DNA of 44,949 bases, from assembly GCA_024228575.1 (NCBI GenBank), contig JAAETH010000316.1, positions 1 through 44,949 on the forward strand. The letters are read 5' to 3'. The stretch comes from Actinomycetes bacterium. GTDB lineage: Bacteria; Actinomycetota; Acidimicrobiia; Acidimicrobiales; Poriferisodalaceae. Positions within the stretch are counted from its first letter, which is position 1, and each line of letters starts with the position of its first letter. Of the stretch, positions 7,008-15,594 are shown piece after piece. Position numbers and translations under genes: made by a program. The notes below the pieces were generated by a model, which did not search any database, was not told the DNA's origin, and worked only from the letters and a program-made list of their open reading frames with translations.

Positions 7008-8207
7008 ATGGCTGACGACGTTCCAACCCAGGCCGAAGCCGACGAGTTCAGGGCAAAGGTCCGGGCGTTCCTGTCCGAGAACACGGTGCCGGACGCGGAC
7101 TACGCCCAGCAGCAGGCGTTTCAGGGAAAGCTCGCCGAGGCCGGTCTGGGGGGTTTGGTCTTTGCCAAGGAATACGGCGGGGCAGGGCTGACAAAGGCCC
7201 ACGATCGCATCATGCGCGAGGAGACCGCCAGGTTCCCGACGATGAACAACGAGTTCATCATCAGCCACGGCATGTGCCTCCCTGTGATGAACGACTTCGG
7301 CACCGAGGAGCAGAAGAGGACCTTCTTGCCGGACATCATCTCTGGACGTGCTCTCTGGTGTCAGATGTTTTCCGAACCCGGAGCGGGTTCCGATGTGGCA
7401 TCGCTTCAGACAAAGGCCGAACGCGATGGCGACGAGTGGATCGTCAACGGCCAGAAGGTGTGGACGACACTGGCACACAAGAGCCAGTACGCCGTGCTGA
7501 TCGCCCGCACCGATCCGGAGGCTGTCAAACATGCCGGTATCTCCATGTTTGTCCTGCCGATGGACGCGCCCGGTGTGGAGATCAGACCCATTCACCAGAT
7601 CGATGGCGGAAACCACTTCAACGAGGTCTTCTTCACCGATGTGCGCCTCCCGGCCGACCACCTGCTCGGTGAGCTGAACAACGGCTGGAACCAGGCCACG
7701 GCGATGCTCATGTACGAGCGCGTGGCCATCGGCACCGTCGGCGGAGGCAAGATCAGCCAGCCCAACTTCAAGACGTTGAAGGCCGCTGCGACCGCAGGTG
7801 ACACTCTGGACGACGCGAACGTGCGCCAGGACATGATGCGCATCTACTCGATGGAGACCGCCAAGTCGCTCATGGCGATGCGCACGCGTGCCGAGATGAA
7901 GGCCGGCCGTGCACCCGGGCCGGGCGGATCACTGGGCAAGCTGTTCGGATCGGTCATCCAGTGGCGCATGCGCGAGATCCTCATGAACATGGCCGGCCCG
8001 GCGTCACAGGCGTGGAACGAGGGTGACGACGACGGCTACGAGCTGGCTCGACAGACCATCGGGTCGTTCAGCTCGTCGATCGCCGGTGGCACAGACGAGA
8101 TCCAGCGCAACATCATCGGCGATCGTGTGCTGGGCCTGCCCCGCGACATTGCGGTCGATCGTGGTGTTGCGTTCAAGGACACAAAGGTCGGCACCCAGAG
8201 GAGCTGA
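7008..8207 (+). CDS. Acyl-CoA dehydrogenase
   Basis: 399 aa with a typical FAD-dependent acyl-CoA dehydrogenase layout: N-terminal helical domain, middle beta domain (WCQMFSEPGAGSDVA, about 117-131) and C-terminal helical domain ending in the family signature IAGGTDEIQRNIIGDRVLG. The medium-chain catalytic Glu of the 'YEGT' site is Gly here (AGGT, about 359-362). E237 in LMYERVAIG lies where isovaleryl-CoA and long-chain enzymes carry their base, so E237 is the likely catalyst. It would make trans-2-enoyl-CoA and pass electrons to ETF. AGGT precedes the ATG. The gene is divergent from marR and shares its control region, which places it in the same regulon. Confidence 0.92.
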   Translation: MADDVPTQAEADEFRAKVRAFLSENTVPDADYAQQQAFQGKLAEAGLGGLVFAKEYGGAGLTKAHDRIMREETARFPTMNNEFIISHGMCLPVMNDFGTEEQKRTFLPDIISGRALWCQMFSEPGAGSDVASLQTKAERDGDEWIVNGQKVWTTLAHKSQYAVLIARTDPEAVKHAGISMFVLPMDAPGVEIRPIHQIDGGNHFNEVFFTDVRLPADHLLGELNNGWNQATAMLMYERVAIGTVGGGKISQPNFKTLKAAATAGDTLDDANVRQDMMRIYSMETAKSLMAMRTRAEMKAGRAPGPGGSLGKLFGSVIQWRMREILMNMAGPASQAWNEGDDDGYELARQTIGSFSSSIAGGTDEIQRNIIGDRVLGLPRDIAVDRGVAFKDTKVGTQRS

Positions 8208-8226
8208 CGCGAGTCGACTCCCACCA

Positions 8227-8278
8227 CGATCTGGGTGCCCCTGACTCTCACCGGTGAGAACCTGCGGCACCCAGATCG
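8227..8278. repeat. Palindromic intergenic element, copy 1
   Basis: CGATCTGGGTGCC (8227-8239) and GGCACCCAGATCG (8266-8278) are perfect 13-base arms. Between them is a perfect 14-base palindrome, TCTCACCGGTGAGA (8246-8259). It lies between two convergent genes. The outer arm core and the inner TCTCACC.GTGAGA are shared with 25107-25154, which also sits at a convergent junction. Termination or mRNA 3'-end protection on both strands is likely; a mobile palindromic element is the alternative. Confidence 0.8.
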
Positions 8279-8325
8279 GTACGGGTCGGCGGCGCCGTTC
8301 AGGCAACTCGACAAGAACAGATGAT

Positions 8326-9165
8326 CTAGCGTCCCCTGAAGACGGCTTCGCGCTTCTCCACGAAGGCGGCCGCGGCCTCTCGGTGGTCTTCGGTCGACAT
8401 CGTTGTGATCATGGCGTGAGCCTCGGCATCGAGGCAGGTCGCGAGATCGGTCCCCAACGCCCTGTTGATGTTCTCCTTGATGTAGCGCAGCGCCACCGGT
8501 GGCCTGGCGGCCAGTTCGTGACAGTAGGCCAGGGCTGCGGCTTCGAAACCTTCATCGGGCAAGACCTGGTTCACGATGCCGAGCGCAAGCGCTTCGCGGG
8601 CGTCGAGGCGAGGGCTCATGAAATAGAGCTCCTTGGCCTTGGCGTGGCCGACGAGTTGGGTGAGGAACCAGCTGCCCCCAAAATCGCCAGAGGCACCCAC
8701 ACCCGAAAACGCTGTGACGATGAGGGCGCGTTCGGCGGCGATGCGGATGTCGGCCGACAACGCGATCGACATTCCGGCACCCGCAGCGGCACCGGGAATG
8801 GCGGCAACCACGGGTTTTTGCAGATTGTAGAGAGCGAGCGAGACATCTCGCTGGTTCTGACGCAGGTTGTCTATGTGGGCCTCGGCGCTCGATGGTTTGG
8901 CGTCTCGAGGCTGTGCGGCCTCGTTCGACTCGTGCATGCCCTTGACGTCGCCGCCGGCGCAGAATGCTCCACCCGATCCGGTGAGCATCACTACTCGAAC
9001 CTCGGGATCAGTGGCGACCGCGGCCAGAACCCTGCGGAAACCTTCGTACATCCCAGAGGAGAGTGCGTTTCGTCGCTCCGGACGGTTGAACACGATTGCG
9101 GCCACGTTGCCGTCGACGTGTGCGAGCAGGTCCTGGGTTCCGGTGTCGATGTCTCTTTGCGCCAT
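8326..9165 (-). CDS. Crotonase-family protein (enoyl-CoA hydratase/isomerase, PaaG-like)
   Basis: 279 aa. The crotonase fold is clear: GGAFCAGGDVKGM at about 65-77 (oxyanion hole) and PGAAAGAGMSIALSADIRIA at about 124-143. The first hydratase glutamate is missing (GAGMSIAL in place of GGCE.AL), while D161 in ASGDFGGSWFL occupies the place of the single catalytic Asp of PaaG-type isomerases. Double-bond isomerisation or ring-opening chemistry on a CoA ester is therefore more likely than simple hydration. Six bases before the ATG is TACCAT, so the mRNA is probably leaderless. It is convergent with the acyl-CoA dehydrogenase and divergent from the Ldh-family gene 44 bases away. Confidence 0.88.
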   Translation of the reverse strand: MAQRDIDTGTQDLLAHVDGNVAAIVFNRPERRNALSSGMYEGFRRVLAAVATDPEVRVVMLTGSGGAFCAGGDVKGMHESNEAAQPRDAKPSSAEAHIDNLRQNQRDVSLALYNLQKPVVAAIPGAAAGAGMSIALSADIRIAAERALIVTAFSGVGASGDFGGSWFLTQLVGHAKAKELYFMSPRLDAREALALGIVNQVLPDEGFEAAALAYCHELAARPPVALRYIKENINRALGTDLATCLDAEAHAMITTMSTEDHREAAAAFVEKREAVFRGR

Positions 9166-9209
9166 GGCCGGATGGTACCGGGCGGCTTCGTGTGCTTACC
9201 ATTCGCTGC
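9166..9209. promoter_or_regulatory. Divergent pair of leaderless promoters
   Basis: The 44 bases between two start codons carry TACCAT on each strand: 9177-9172 (minus), 6 bases from ATG 9165, and 9197-9202 (plus), 7 bases from ATG 9210. There is no ribosome site on either side. This is the geometry of actinobacterial leaderless transcripts with a TANNNT -10 box. The two genes are likely controlled together. Confidence 0.55.
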
Positions 9210-10292
9210 ATGATCGAGATCGCTCCCGACGACCTGCACAACTACGTACGCCAGGTCTGTGAGGGTTTGGGCTCCGACGAGCGAGAGCAACACCTGGTGG
9301 CCGACCAGCTCATCGGCGCGAACCTGACGGGCCACGACTCTCACGGAGTCGGGATGATGCCCACCTATGTGGGAGTGGCGCTTGGAGGCAAGGTCACCAT
9401 CAACGGGGGAGTCCGCGTTGTCAGGGACGATGGAGCGATCGTCGTGCTCGACGGTGGCAGCGCGTTCGGTCAGGTCACAGGACACGAGGCGACGCTGATG
9501 GCCATCGAACGGGGCCGCGAACACGGTCTCGCGATGGTCGGGCTGAGAAACAGCTTCCACATCGGCCGCATCGGCCACTGGGGGGAGTTGTGTGCCGACG
9601 CCGGGCTCGTCTCGATCCACTTCGTCAACGTCGTCGGTCATCCGGGCCTCGTCGCCCCTCACGGGTCGAGAAGGGCACTGATCGGAACCAATCCGGTGTG
9701 TATAGCGGTTCCGGCGGGTCCCGGTGCCGGCGCTGATGGGCGGATCGTCCTCGACATGGCGACCAGCATCATCGCGCTCGGCAAGGCCAGGGTTGCGAAC
9801 CTGGCCGGCACCCGGGTGCCAACGGGTTCGATCGTCGATGCCGACGGTGACCTGACCGACGATCCATCGGCGATGTTCGCCGAACCCCAGGGTGCGCTCG
9901 TGACCATGGGCGATCACAAGGGATCTGGCCTCGCATTGATGTGTGAACTGCTGGGAGCCGCTCTCTTCGGTGGACCCACGACGACCAGCTGCGAGGAGGA
10001 GGGCACAATCATCAACAACATGTTGACCCTGGTGGTCGACCCCGCGGCGACCGGTGACCTGTCATCGATGCGCATCCTGGCCGACGACCTGGTATCAGCT
10101 GTCCGAGACATGCCGACTCGCCGGGGCGTCGATGAGGTGTTCATGCCCGGTGATCCCGAACGGTTGGCCAGACGGGAGCGGGCCGACACAATCCCGATCG
10201 ACGATGGAACAGCTGCACAGCTGCGTTGGGCGGCGAAGGAATCGGGGTCCGAGGGCGCCGCCGAACTCATCCGATCCGTCACGGGGTCGTAG
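9210..10292 (+). CDS. Ldh-family (type 2 malate/L-lactate) dehydrogenase
   Basis: 360 aa from ATG 9210. This is the NAD(P)-dependent malate/lactate dehydrogenase family that is unrelated to classical LDH (YiaK, YlbC, HcxB type). The conserved histidines are H45 in GHDSHG and H117 in NSFHIGRIGHW, followed by FVNVVGHPGLVAPHG and the GDHKGSGLALMCELLGAAL cofactor region. It would oxidise or reduce a 2-hydroxy or 2-keto acid such as malate, lactate, ureidoglycolate or sulfolactate; the substrate cannot be fixed. It is divergent from the crotonase with a shared promoter region, which suggests a role in the same breakdown path. GTG 9192 is an in-frame alternative, but the TACCAT spacing favours 9210. 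Confidence 0.88.
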   Translation: MIEIAPDDLHNYVRQVCEGLGSDEREQHLVADQLIGANLTGHDSHGVGMMPTYVGVALGGKVTINGGVRVVRDDGAIVVLDGGSAFGQVTGHEATLMAIERGREHGLAMVGLRNSFHIGRIGHWGELCADAGLVSIHFVNVVGHPGLVAPHGSRRALIGTNPVCIAVPAGPGAGADGRIVLDMATSIIALGKARVANLAGTRVPTGSIVDADGDLTDDPSAMFAEPQGALVTMGDHKGSGLALMCELLGAALFGGPTTTSCEEEGTIINNMLTLVVDPAATGDLSSMRILADDLVSAVRDMPTRRGVDEVFMPGDPERLARRERADTIPIDDGTAAQLRWAAKESGSEGAAELIRSVTGS

Positions 10293-10500
10293 TCGTCAGC
10301 GTTCCAATCTGGGGTGTGACACCTTCGTGAAGGTTCCGTTACTCCCTCGCCCAGGTGTTTGACCCGCGGCCGTCGCCCCCTTATGGTTCCGTAACCCGCT
10401 GTGACGGGGGTCACGCACCAATCCTGCCGATCCGCCACTTTTTGTTGGACGGCAAACGTGCTACAAAGTCAGCTCAACAGGTACCAGGAGGGGGAGAGTT
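10293..10500 (+). promoter_or_regulatory. Intergenic control region ahead of the ABC importer operon
   Basis: No gene seen. ACCTTC (10321-10326) and GAAGGT (10329-10334) form a tight hairpin directly after GGTGTGACACC, probably ending the Ldh gene transcript. GTGAC (10401-10405) and GTCAC (10410-10414) form a short palindrome that could be an operator. TACAAA near 10472 is a weak -10 candidate. AGGAGGGGGAGAG at 10487-10499 is the ribosome site of the first ABC gene. Confidence 0.4.
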
Positions 10501-11607
10501 TTGGTCGCGAACGACACCACGTCGATGTCAAACGAACCGCTGCTGGTCGTCGAGGATCTCAAGACGCACTTCCACCTCAAGGCCGGCGCTGTCAAGGCGG
10601 TCGATGGAGTGAGCCTGAGCCTCGACAGGGGCAAGACGATCGGTATCGTCGGCGAATCGGGTTCTGGCAAGACCGTCCTCTCCCGAACCATCATGGGACT
10701 CAACCTGGGTTCGAACGTCCACACCGAGGGCTCTGTGCACTACCAGGGCAACGAGATCCTGGGTCTGCGCGCCAAACAGATGCGCAACTACTGGGGCCGC
10801 GAGATCTCGATGATCTTCCAGGACCCGATGACCTCGCTCAACCCGGTGGTCAAGATCGGGCGGCAGGTCACAGAACACCTCCGTCACCACCTCGACATGA
10901 GCAAGGCCGAGGCCAACGACGTTGCCCTCCAGCTGCTGCACGAGGTGCGCATCCCCGAAGCTTCGGAGCGCCTCAACGCCTACCCACACGAGTTGTCCGG
11001 CGGAATGCGCCAACGCGTCTGCATCGCCATCGCTCTCGCGTGTGGCCCCAAACTCCTGTTTGCAGACGAACCCACCACGGCCCTCGACGTGACCGTGCAG
11101 CACCAGATCATGAACCTGCTGGGTCGCGAACAGGACGATCGCGACATGGCCATGGTCCTGGTCACCCACGATCTCGGCGTAGTCGCCGGGCGGACAGACG
11201 AGATCGCAGTCATGTATGCGGGGCGCGTCGTCGAACGAGCTCGTACCTCCGACCTGTTCGCCAACGTCAAGATGCCCTATACCGAGGCGCTGCTGCGGTC
11301 GATTCCGCGCACAACCCAGCGCAGCCACACGCGGCTTGCTGCAATCCCAGGCCGGCCACCCGACCTCATCCACCCGCCATCGGGCTGTTCGTTCAGTCCG
11401 CGTTGTGCCTACGCCCAGGACATCTGTCACGAGGAGATGCCCTCCCTGATCGAGGCCGGAGCGGGACACGTCTACAGGTGCCATACACCGGTCGGTTCCA
11501 ACGCCGCGACCGAATCGTTCGAGACGAACCTGGCAGCCGGGCTGCCCCAGGCGGTATCGATAAAGCTGCACGCAGACGCTGTTGCTCAACAAGAAGGGGT
11601 CGCCTGA
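10501..11607 (+). CDS. Peptide/nickel-type ABC importer ATPase (DppD/OppD-like)
   Basis: 368 aa from TTG 10501, chosen because AGGAGGGGGAG lies just upstream; ATG 10525 (no ribosome site) is the alternative. Walker A GESGSGKT is at 51-58, the Q-loop Q107 in [11 protein letters not shown], signature LSGGMRQRV at 165-173, Walker B LLFADE at 185-190, and the H-loop in VLVTHDLGV. The C-terminal oligopeptide-transporter extension has the cysteines of [11 protein letters not shown] and a later YRCH. It forms a heterodimer with the next gene product and powers uptake through the two permeases downstream. First gene of the operon. Confidence 0.93.
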   Translation: MVANDTTSMSNEPLLVVEDLKTHFHLKAGAVKAVDGVSLSLDRGKTIGIVGESGSGKTVLSRTIMGLNLGSNVHTEGSVHYQGNEILGLRAKQMRNYWGREISMIFQDPMTSLNPVVKIGRQVTEHLRHHLDMSKAEANDVALQLLHEVRIPEASERLNAYPHELSGGMRQRVCIAIALACGPKLLFADEPTTALDVTVQHQIMNLLGREQDDRDMAMVLVTHDLGVVAGRTDEIAVMYAGRVVERARTSDLFANVKMPYTEALLRSIPRTTQRSHTRLAAIPGRPPDLIHPPSGCSFSPRCAYAQDICHEEMPSLIEAGAGHVYRCHTPVGSNAATESFETNLAAGLPQAVSIKLHADAVAQQEGVA

Positions 11608-12614
11608 TGGCGGGCACGGGCAAGGCTCATCTGCGCGACTCATCCGAGGTGATGTTGCGAGTCGAGGATCTGGTCGTCGAGTTCCCGGTCGGCGGTGGCA
11701 ACACCGTCAAGGCCGTCTCGGGTATCAGCTTCGACATCAAGGAAGGTGAGACCCTCGGGTTGGTCGGCGAGTCTGGTTGTGGCAAGTCCACCACGGGCAA
11801 GGCCATCATCCAGTTGCCGCCCCCGACATCGGGTTCGGTCACGCTCGGTGGCACCGACCTGACGGCTCTCAAGGGTGAAGGCCTGCGCACGAAGCGCACC
11901 GAGATACAGATGATCTTCCAGGATCCGATCTCGTCGCTCAATCCCCGCCGCAAGGTGGGGCGAGTCGTGGCCGAACCGCTCGACGTTTGGGGCCCCCACG
12001 ACAAGACCGAACAAAAGGTCGTGGTCGATCGCCTGCTCGAACTCGTCGGAATCGATCCGGAGATGGCCAGCGACAAGCGCCCGCACGAGTTCTCGGGAGG
12101 GCAGTGCCAGCGCATCTCGATCGCTCGCGCCCTGGTCACCGACCCGCAGCTACTCATCTGCGACGAGCCCGTGTCGGCGCTCGACGTGTCGGTGCAGGCC
12201 CAGATCCTCAACCTGCTCGAAGACCTCAAGGAGCGCTACAACCTGACGTTGGTCTTCATCGCCCACGATCTGGCCGTCGTGAAGAACATCAGCGACCGCG
12301 TTGCCGTCATGTATCTCGGCAAGATGTGTGAGGTGGCAGAAGCAAACACGCTGTACGAAGAGCCCGCGCACCCCTACACGGCCCTATTGATCGACTCTGT
12401 CCCAGAGCCCGACCCCGCCGTCGAAATCGACACCGAGATGGTCGAAGACGGTGACCTGCCTTCGCCCATCAACCCGCCGTCGGGCTGCCGGTTCCGCACG
12501 AGGTGCCCAATCGCAACAGATCTGTGCGCGGCCGAAGAACCCGGCATCCGCAAGGTCGGCGAGGATCACTTCGTCGCCTGTCATCATCCGCTCGTCGAGC
12601 CCGTGGAGGTGTGA
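11607..12614 (+). CDS. Peptide/nickel-type ABC importer ATPase (DppF/OppF-like)
   Basis: 335 aa. The ATG shares bases with the previous stop (TGATG at 11605-11609). Walker A GESGCGKS is at 54-61, the Q-loop in IFQDPISSLNPRR, signature FSGGQCQRI at 162-170, Walker B LLICDEP at 182-188, and the H-loop in FIAHDLAVVK. The C-terminal oligopeptide-transporter domain has PPSGCRFRTRCP and a final ACHHP cysteine. It is the partner ATPase of the preceding gene product. A Gln-Cys-Gln signature in place of the usual GGQRQRI is a small oddity. Confidence 0.93.
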   Translation: MAGTGKAHLRDSSEVMLRVEDLVVEFPVGGGNTVKAVSGISFDIKEGETLGLVGESGCGKSTTGKAIIQLPPPTSGSVTLGGTDLTALKGEGLRTKRTEIQMIFQDPISSLNPRRKVGRVVAEPLDVWGPHDKTEQKVVVDRLLELVGIDPEMASDKRPHEFSGGQCQRISIARALVTDPQLLICDEPVSALDVSVQAQILNLLEDLKERYNLTLVFIAHDLAVVKNISDRVAVMYLGKMCEVAEANTLYEEPAHPYTALLIDSVPEPDPAVEIDTEMVEDGDLPSPINPPSGCRFRTRCPIATDLCAAEEPGIRKVGEDHFVACHHPLVEPVEV

Positions 12615-12720
12615 ACACGTACATGTCCAGACCAGGGGACGCCGCGAACCAGGCGCCCGCGAGTTCAAAGTTCATTGCACAGTCTCTTGAGGCCTCCCGG
12701 CCCCAACAGGAGGGAAACAC

Positions 12721-14532
12721 ATGAAGAAAAGTCTGATGAAGCTGCTAGCGCTGCTTCTCGCCTTCGGAATGATCGCCGCCGCGTGCGGCGACAGCGACGA
12801 TGATGGCGATAGCACGGGCACAACCGCCGCGGAGAGCGATGGTGACGATGCGACCACAACCGCACCACCGACGACCGTCGCTACCCAGGTCGAAACGACC
12901 ACCACACTGCCAGAGGACACAGTCGACTACGGCGGCACCGTGACCCTCGGTCTCGAAGCCGAGGCCACGGGCCTGCGGCCATGGGAGGACTCCTGCTCGT
13001 CGCCTTGCTACAACATGTTCATCGCGTTCTTCGACAAGTTGTTCGAGATCAACAGCGACTTCCAGCCGGTCGGTTGGTTGGCCACCGACGGGACGCCGAA
13101 CGCCGACTTCACCGAGTGGGTTGTCACCCTTCGCGAGGGTGTCACGTTCCACAACGGTGAGGCGTTGACCGCCAAGTCGATCGAGGACATGTTCGCCATC
13201 CAGGCAACGGGCGCGGCCTCGGGCGGTGCAATCGCAGCATCTGGTCTGGGTTCTGTTGCGGCGACCGGCGAGCTCGAGGTCACATATACGCTCACCCGTC
13301 CGAATTCGGCGTTCCTGGCCTTCCTGACCAGATCCCCGCTCGGCATGGTGTTCGAACCCGGTGCAGCTGCTGCCGATCCCGATGGTTTCGCCGACGCTCC
13401 CGTAGGCACCGGCCCCTTCGTCATCGACAGCCGCGACGTCGACAACGAGACGGTTGGCGTTCGCAACGCCGACTACTGGTTGGCCGACGACGATGGCAAC
13501 ACGCTGCCGTACCTCGACGAGATGCGTTTCCGTCCGATCCCCGACGAGGGCACCCGCCTTTCGTCGATCGTCTCGGGCACCATCAACGCCATGCAGACGT
13601 TGCGTCAGGGCACCATCCGTGACACGCGTGACTCCGCCGATGGCCTGACGCTCTACGAGTTCCAGGGCAACAACACCGGTGGCGGCATGTTCAACACGCT
13701 GGTACCTCCCTACGACGATGCTCGGGTTCGCAAGGGCCTCATCATGATGAACAACCAGGAGGCAATCATCGACGCTCTTGGTGGTACGGGCATCTCGCTC
13801 CCGGCAACGCAGTGGTTCAGCCCCGACAGCCCGTGGTACAGCCAGGACGCCGCCGATGCGTGGGTTCCCTTCGATCCCGCCGCCGGCGCAGCACTGGTTC
13901 AGGATTACCTCGACGACGCAGAGCGCACCGACGGCAAGGCTGTCGGCGAGCCGCTCGATGTCGAGCTGTCGTGCCCACCTGACCCAAGCCTCATCGCTGC
14001 GATGCAGGTGTTTGAGCAGGTCATGACCGCTTCTGGCGTTGTTAATGTGACCATCACCCAGTTCGACCAGGCCACTCACATCAACACGGCTCTGGGCCGC
14101 GAGAATGGTTTTGTCGGCGAACACGAGATCCACTGCTGGCGCTGGAGCAACGATGCTGATCCGTCGCTTGGCCTGAACCCAGAGTTCTCTGCGCCGACCC
14201 CCGAAATCGCCGCCGAGGCGTCGGAGGCTTTGGGTGTTGCGGTTCCGTTCTCACCGACGGCGTTCTCGAACTACTGGGATCCCGAGATGTTCGGCTGGCT
14301 TGCAGCTGCTGTGCAGACCGACGACTTCGACGAGCGCAAGGCGCTCTACGAGCAGGTCATGCTCCGCCTCGCGGATCAGGTTCCGGTCTACTATTCGGGT
14401 CACACGGCGACCCTGATCGCGACCACCGACGACATGGTTGGCCTCAACGGCTGGACCACGCCCGACGGCACGCTCGGCGCCGGTTTCCCCGCCGCCGAAG
14501 GTCGCTGGCACCGGGTCCGTTTCACCGGTTGA
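12721..14532 (+). CDS. Family-5 extracellular solute-binding lipoprotein
   Basis: 603 aa, with ATG 12721 behind AGGAGG at good distance. The lipoprotein signal is MKKSLMKLLALLLAFGMIAAAC with the lipid cysteine at C22, then a linker of about 50 residues rich in Asp, Thr and Glu. The mature domain begins near DYGGTVTLGLEAEATGL and holds the family-5 features GLRPWED, EWVVTLREGVTFHNGEALTA and VGTGPFVI. It is the outer-face receptor that delivers ligand (peptide-like or another charged small molecule) to the permeases. It lies between the ATPase and permease genes of the same operon and is followed by a strong hairpin. It is paralogous to 16598-18358. The ligand is unknown. Confidence 0.93.
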   Translation: MKKSLMKLLALLLAFGMIAAACGDSDDDGDSTGTTAAESDGDDATTTAPPTTVATQVETTTTLPEDTVDYGGTVTLGLEAEATGLRPWEDSCSSPCYNMFIAFFDKLFEINSDFQPVGWLATDGTPNADFTEWVVTLREGVTFHNGEALTAKSIEDMFAIQATGAASGGAIAASGLGSVAATGELEVTYTLTRPNSAFLAFLTRSPLGMVFEPGAAAADPDGFADAPVGTGPFVIDSRDVDNETVGVRNADYWLADDDGNTLPYLDEMRFRPIPDEGTRLSSIVSGTINAMQTLRQGTIRDTRDSADGLTLYEFQGNNTGGGMFNTLVPPYDDARVRKGLIMMNNQEAIIDALGGTGISLPATQWFSPDSPWYSQDAADAWVPFDPAAGAALVQDYLDDAERTDGKAVGEPLDVELSCPPDPSLIAAMQVFEQVMTASGVVNVTITQFDQATHINTALGRENGFVGEHEIHCWRWSNDADPSLGLNPEFSAPTPEIAAEASEALGVAVPFSPTAFSNYWDPEMFGWLAAAVQTDDFDERKALYEQVMLRLADQVPVYYSGHTATLIATTDDMVGLNGWTTPDGTLGAGFPAAEGRWHRVRFTG

Positions 14533-14545
14533 TTCACTGACACTT

Positions 14546-14584
14546 CGATGGGGTGCGCCCGCAACCGGCGAGCGCACCCCATCG
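14546..14584 (+). terminator. Strong hairpin after the solute-binding protein gene
   Basis: CGATGGGGTGCGC (14546-14558) pairs perfectly with GCGCACCCCATCG (14572-14584) across a 13-base loop. There is no T-run and the permease gene follows 52 bases later. It probably protects the upstream mRNA end or partly stops transcription, so that the binding protein is made in excess of the permeases. Confidence 0.6.
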
Positions 14585-14636
14585 GGTTCGTCCCACGTCC
14601 CTTCCACCCACGATCGCCAGACTCCCGAGGTTCCTC

Positions 14637-15593
14637 ATGGGAAAGCTGATCATTGTCCGCCTGTTGCGAATGTTCGCCACGTTGCTCGCGGTCTCGGCGA
14701 TCACCTTCTTCATGCTCAAGCTCCTCCCGGGCGACCCGATCAACCAGATCGTTCCCCTCGAGAAACTCGACGATCTCGAACTCGTTGCAGAAAAGGAGCG
14801 CGAGTACAATCTTCACGGTTCATCGATCGAGCAGTACGGGCGCTGGCTGAAGGGAGCCCTCAGAGGCGACCTCGGCAAGGCCATCACCCAACCCAAACGG
14901 GTCAGCGAGATCATCGGCGACCGCTGGACCATCACCGCAGAACTGGCGCTCGTGTCGGTCATCTTCTCGGTACTTCTCGCCCTGCCCATCGGCATCTTCA
15001 GCGCATATCGACAGGGCAGAACCTCCGACAGGGTCCTGTCGGCGGGCCTCCAGACCGGCCTATCGATTCCGAGCTTCGTCATCGGCGTATTCCTGATCCT
15101 GATATTCGCCGAGAACTTCAAGATACTGCCGGCCACCGGCTGGACGCGGCTCAGCGACTCCGTCTGGGGCAATGTCAAGGGTGTCATATTGCCCGCCATC
15201 GCCCTTTCGATGGCCAATATGGCTGTGTTCGCCCGCCTGATCCGAGCCGACATGATCGCCACACTCCAGGAGAACTACATCCTTTCGGCCAAGGCCAAGG
15301 GCATGAGCGATTGGTTCATCCTGTTTCGACACGCCTTGCGGCCATCGTCTCTCAGCGTCATCACGGTCATAGCTCTCAACCTTGGCGCTCTGCTTGGCGG
15401 AACCGTCGTGATCGAGCAACTCTTTGCAATCGGCGGGCTGGGGCGCCAGCTCTACGACTCCATCTTGCGCCGCGACTATTTTGTGGTTCAGGGCATCACG
15501 GTCGTTATCGCCTCTGTCTATGTGGTTCTGAACACGATGGTCGACTTCGTCTACCTGGCAATCGACCCGCGGATCCGCGGGGGGAGGCACTGA
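14637..15593 (+). CDS. ABC importer permease (DppB/OppB-like)
   Basis: 318 aa from ATG 14637 (GAGG upstream). The N-terminal membrane span, RLLRMFATLLAVSAITFFML, leads into the family sequence KLLPGDP, followed by a large extracellular loop and about five more spans. The cytoplasmic coupling helix (EAA loop) is NYILSAKAKGMSDWFILFRH at about 213-232, and the end has the typical VFVYLAIDPRIR-like DFVYLAIDPRIRGGRH. With the next gene product it forms the heterodimeric channel of the importer. Confidence 0.93.
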   Translation: MGKLIIVRLLRMFATLLAVSAITFFMLKLLPGDPINQIVPLEKLDDLELVAEKEREYNLHGSSIEQYGRWLKGALRGDLGKAITQPKRVSEIIGDRWTITAELALVSVIFSVLLALPIGIFSAYRQGRTSDRVLSAGLQTGLSIPSFVIGVFLILIFAENFKILPATGWTRLSDSVWGNVKGVILPAIALSMANMAVFARLIRADMIATLQENYILSAKAKGMSDWFILFRHALRPSSLSVITVIALNLGALLGGTVVIEQLFAIGGLGRQLYDSILRRDYFVVQGITVVIASVYVVLNTMVDFVYLAIDPRIRGGRH

Positions 15594-15594
15594 C

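Noticed and set aside
10401-12614. 737-codon frame spanning both ABC ATPase genes
   Set aside because: Only its last 335 codons are real (second ATPase from 11607); the first part is an out-of-frame reading of the first ATPase gene.
12615-12720. tRNA-like words (gagttcaaagttc) before the binding-protein gene
   Set aside because: No acceptor stem or full cloverleaf can be drawn; it is the leader with the ribosome site AGGAGG.
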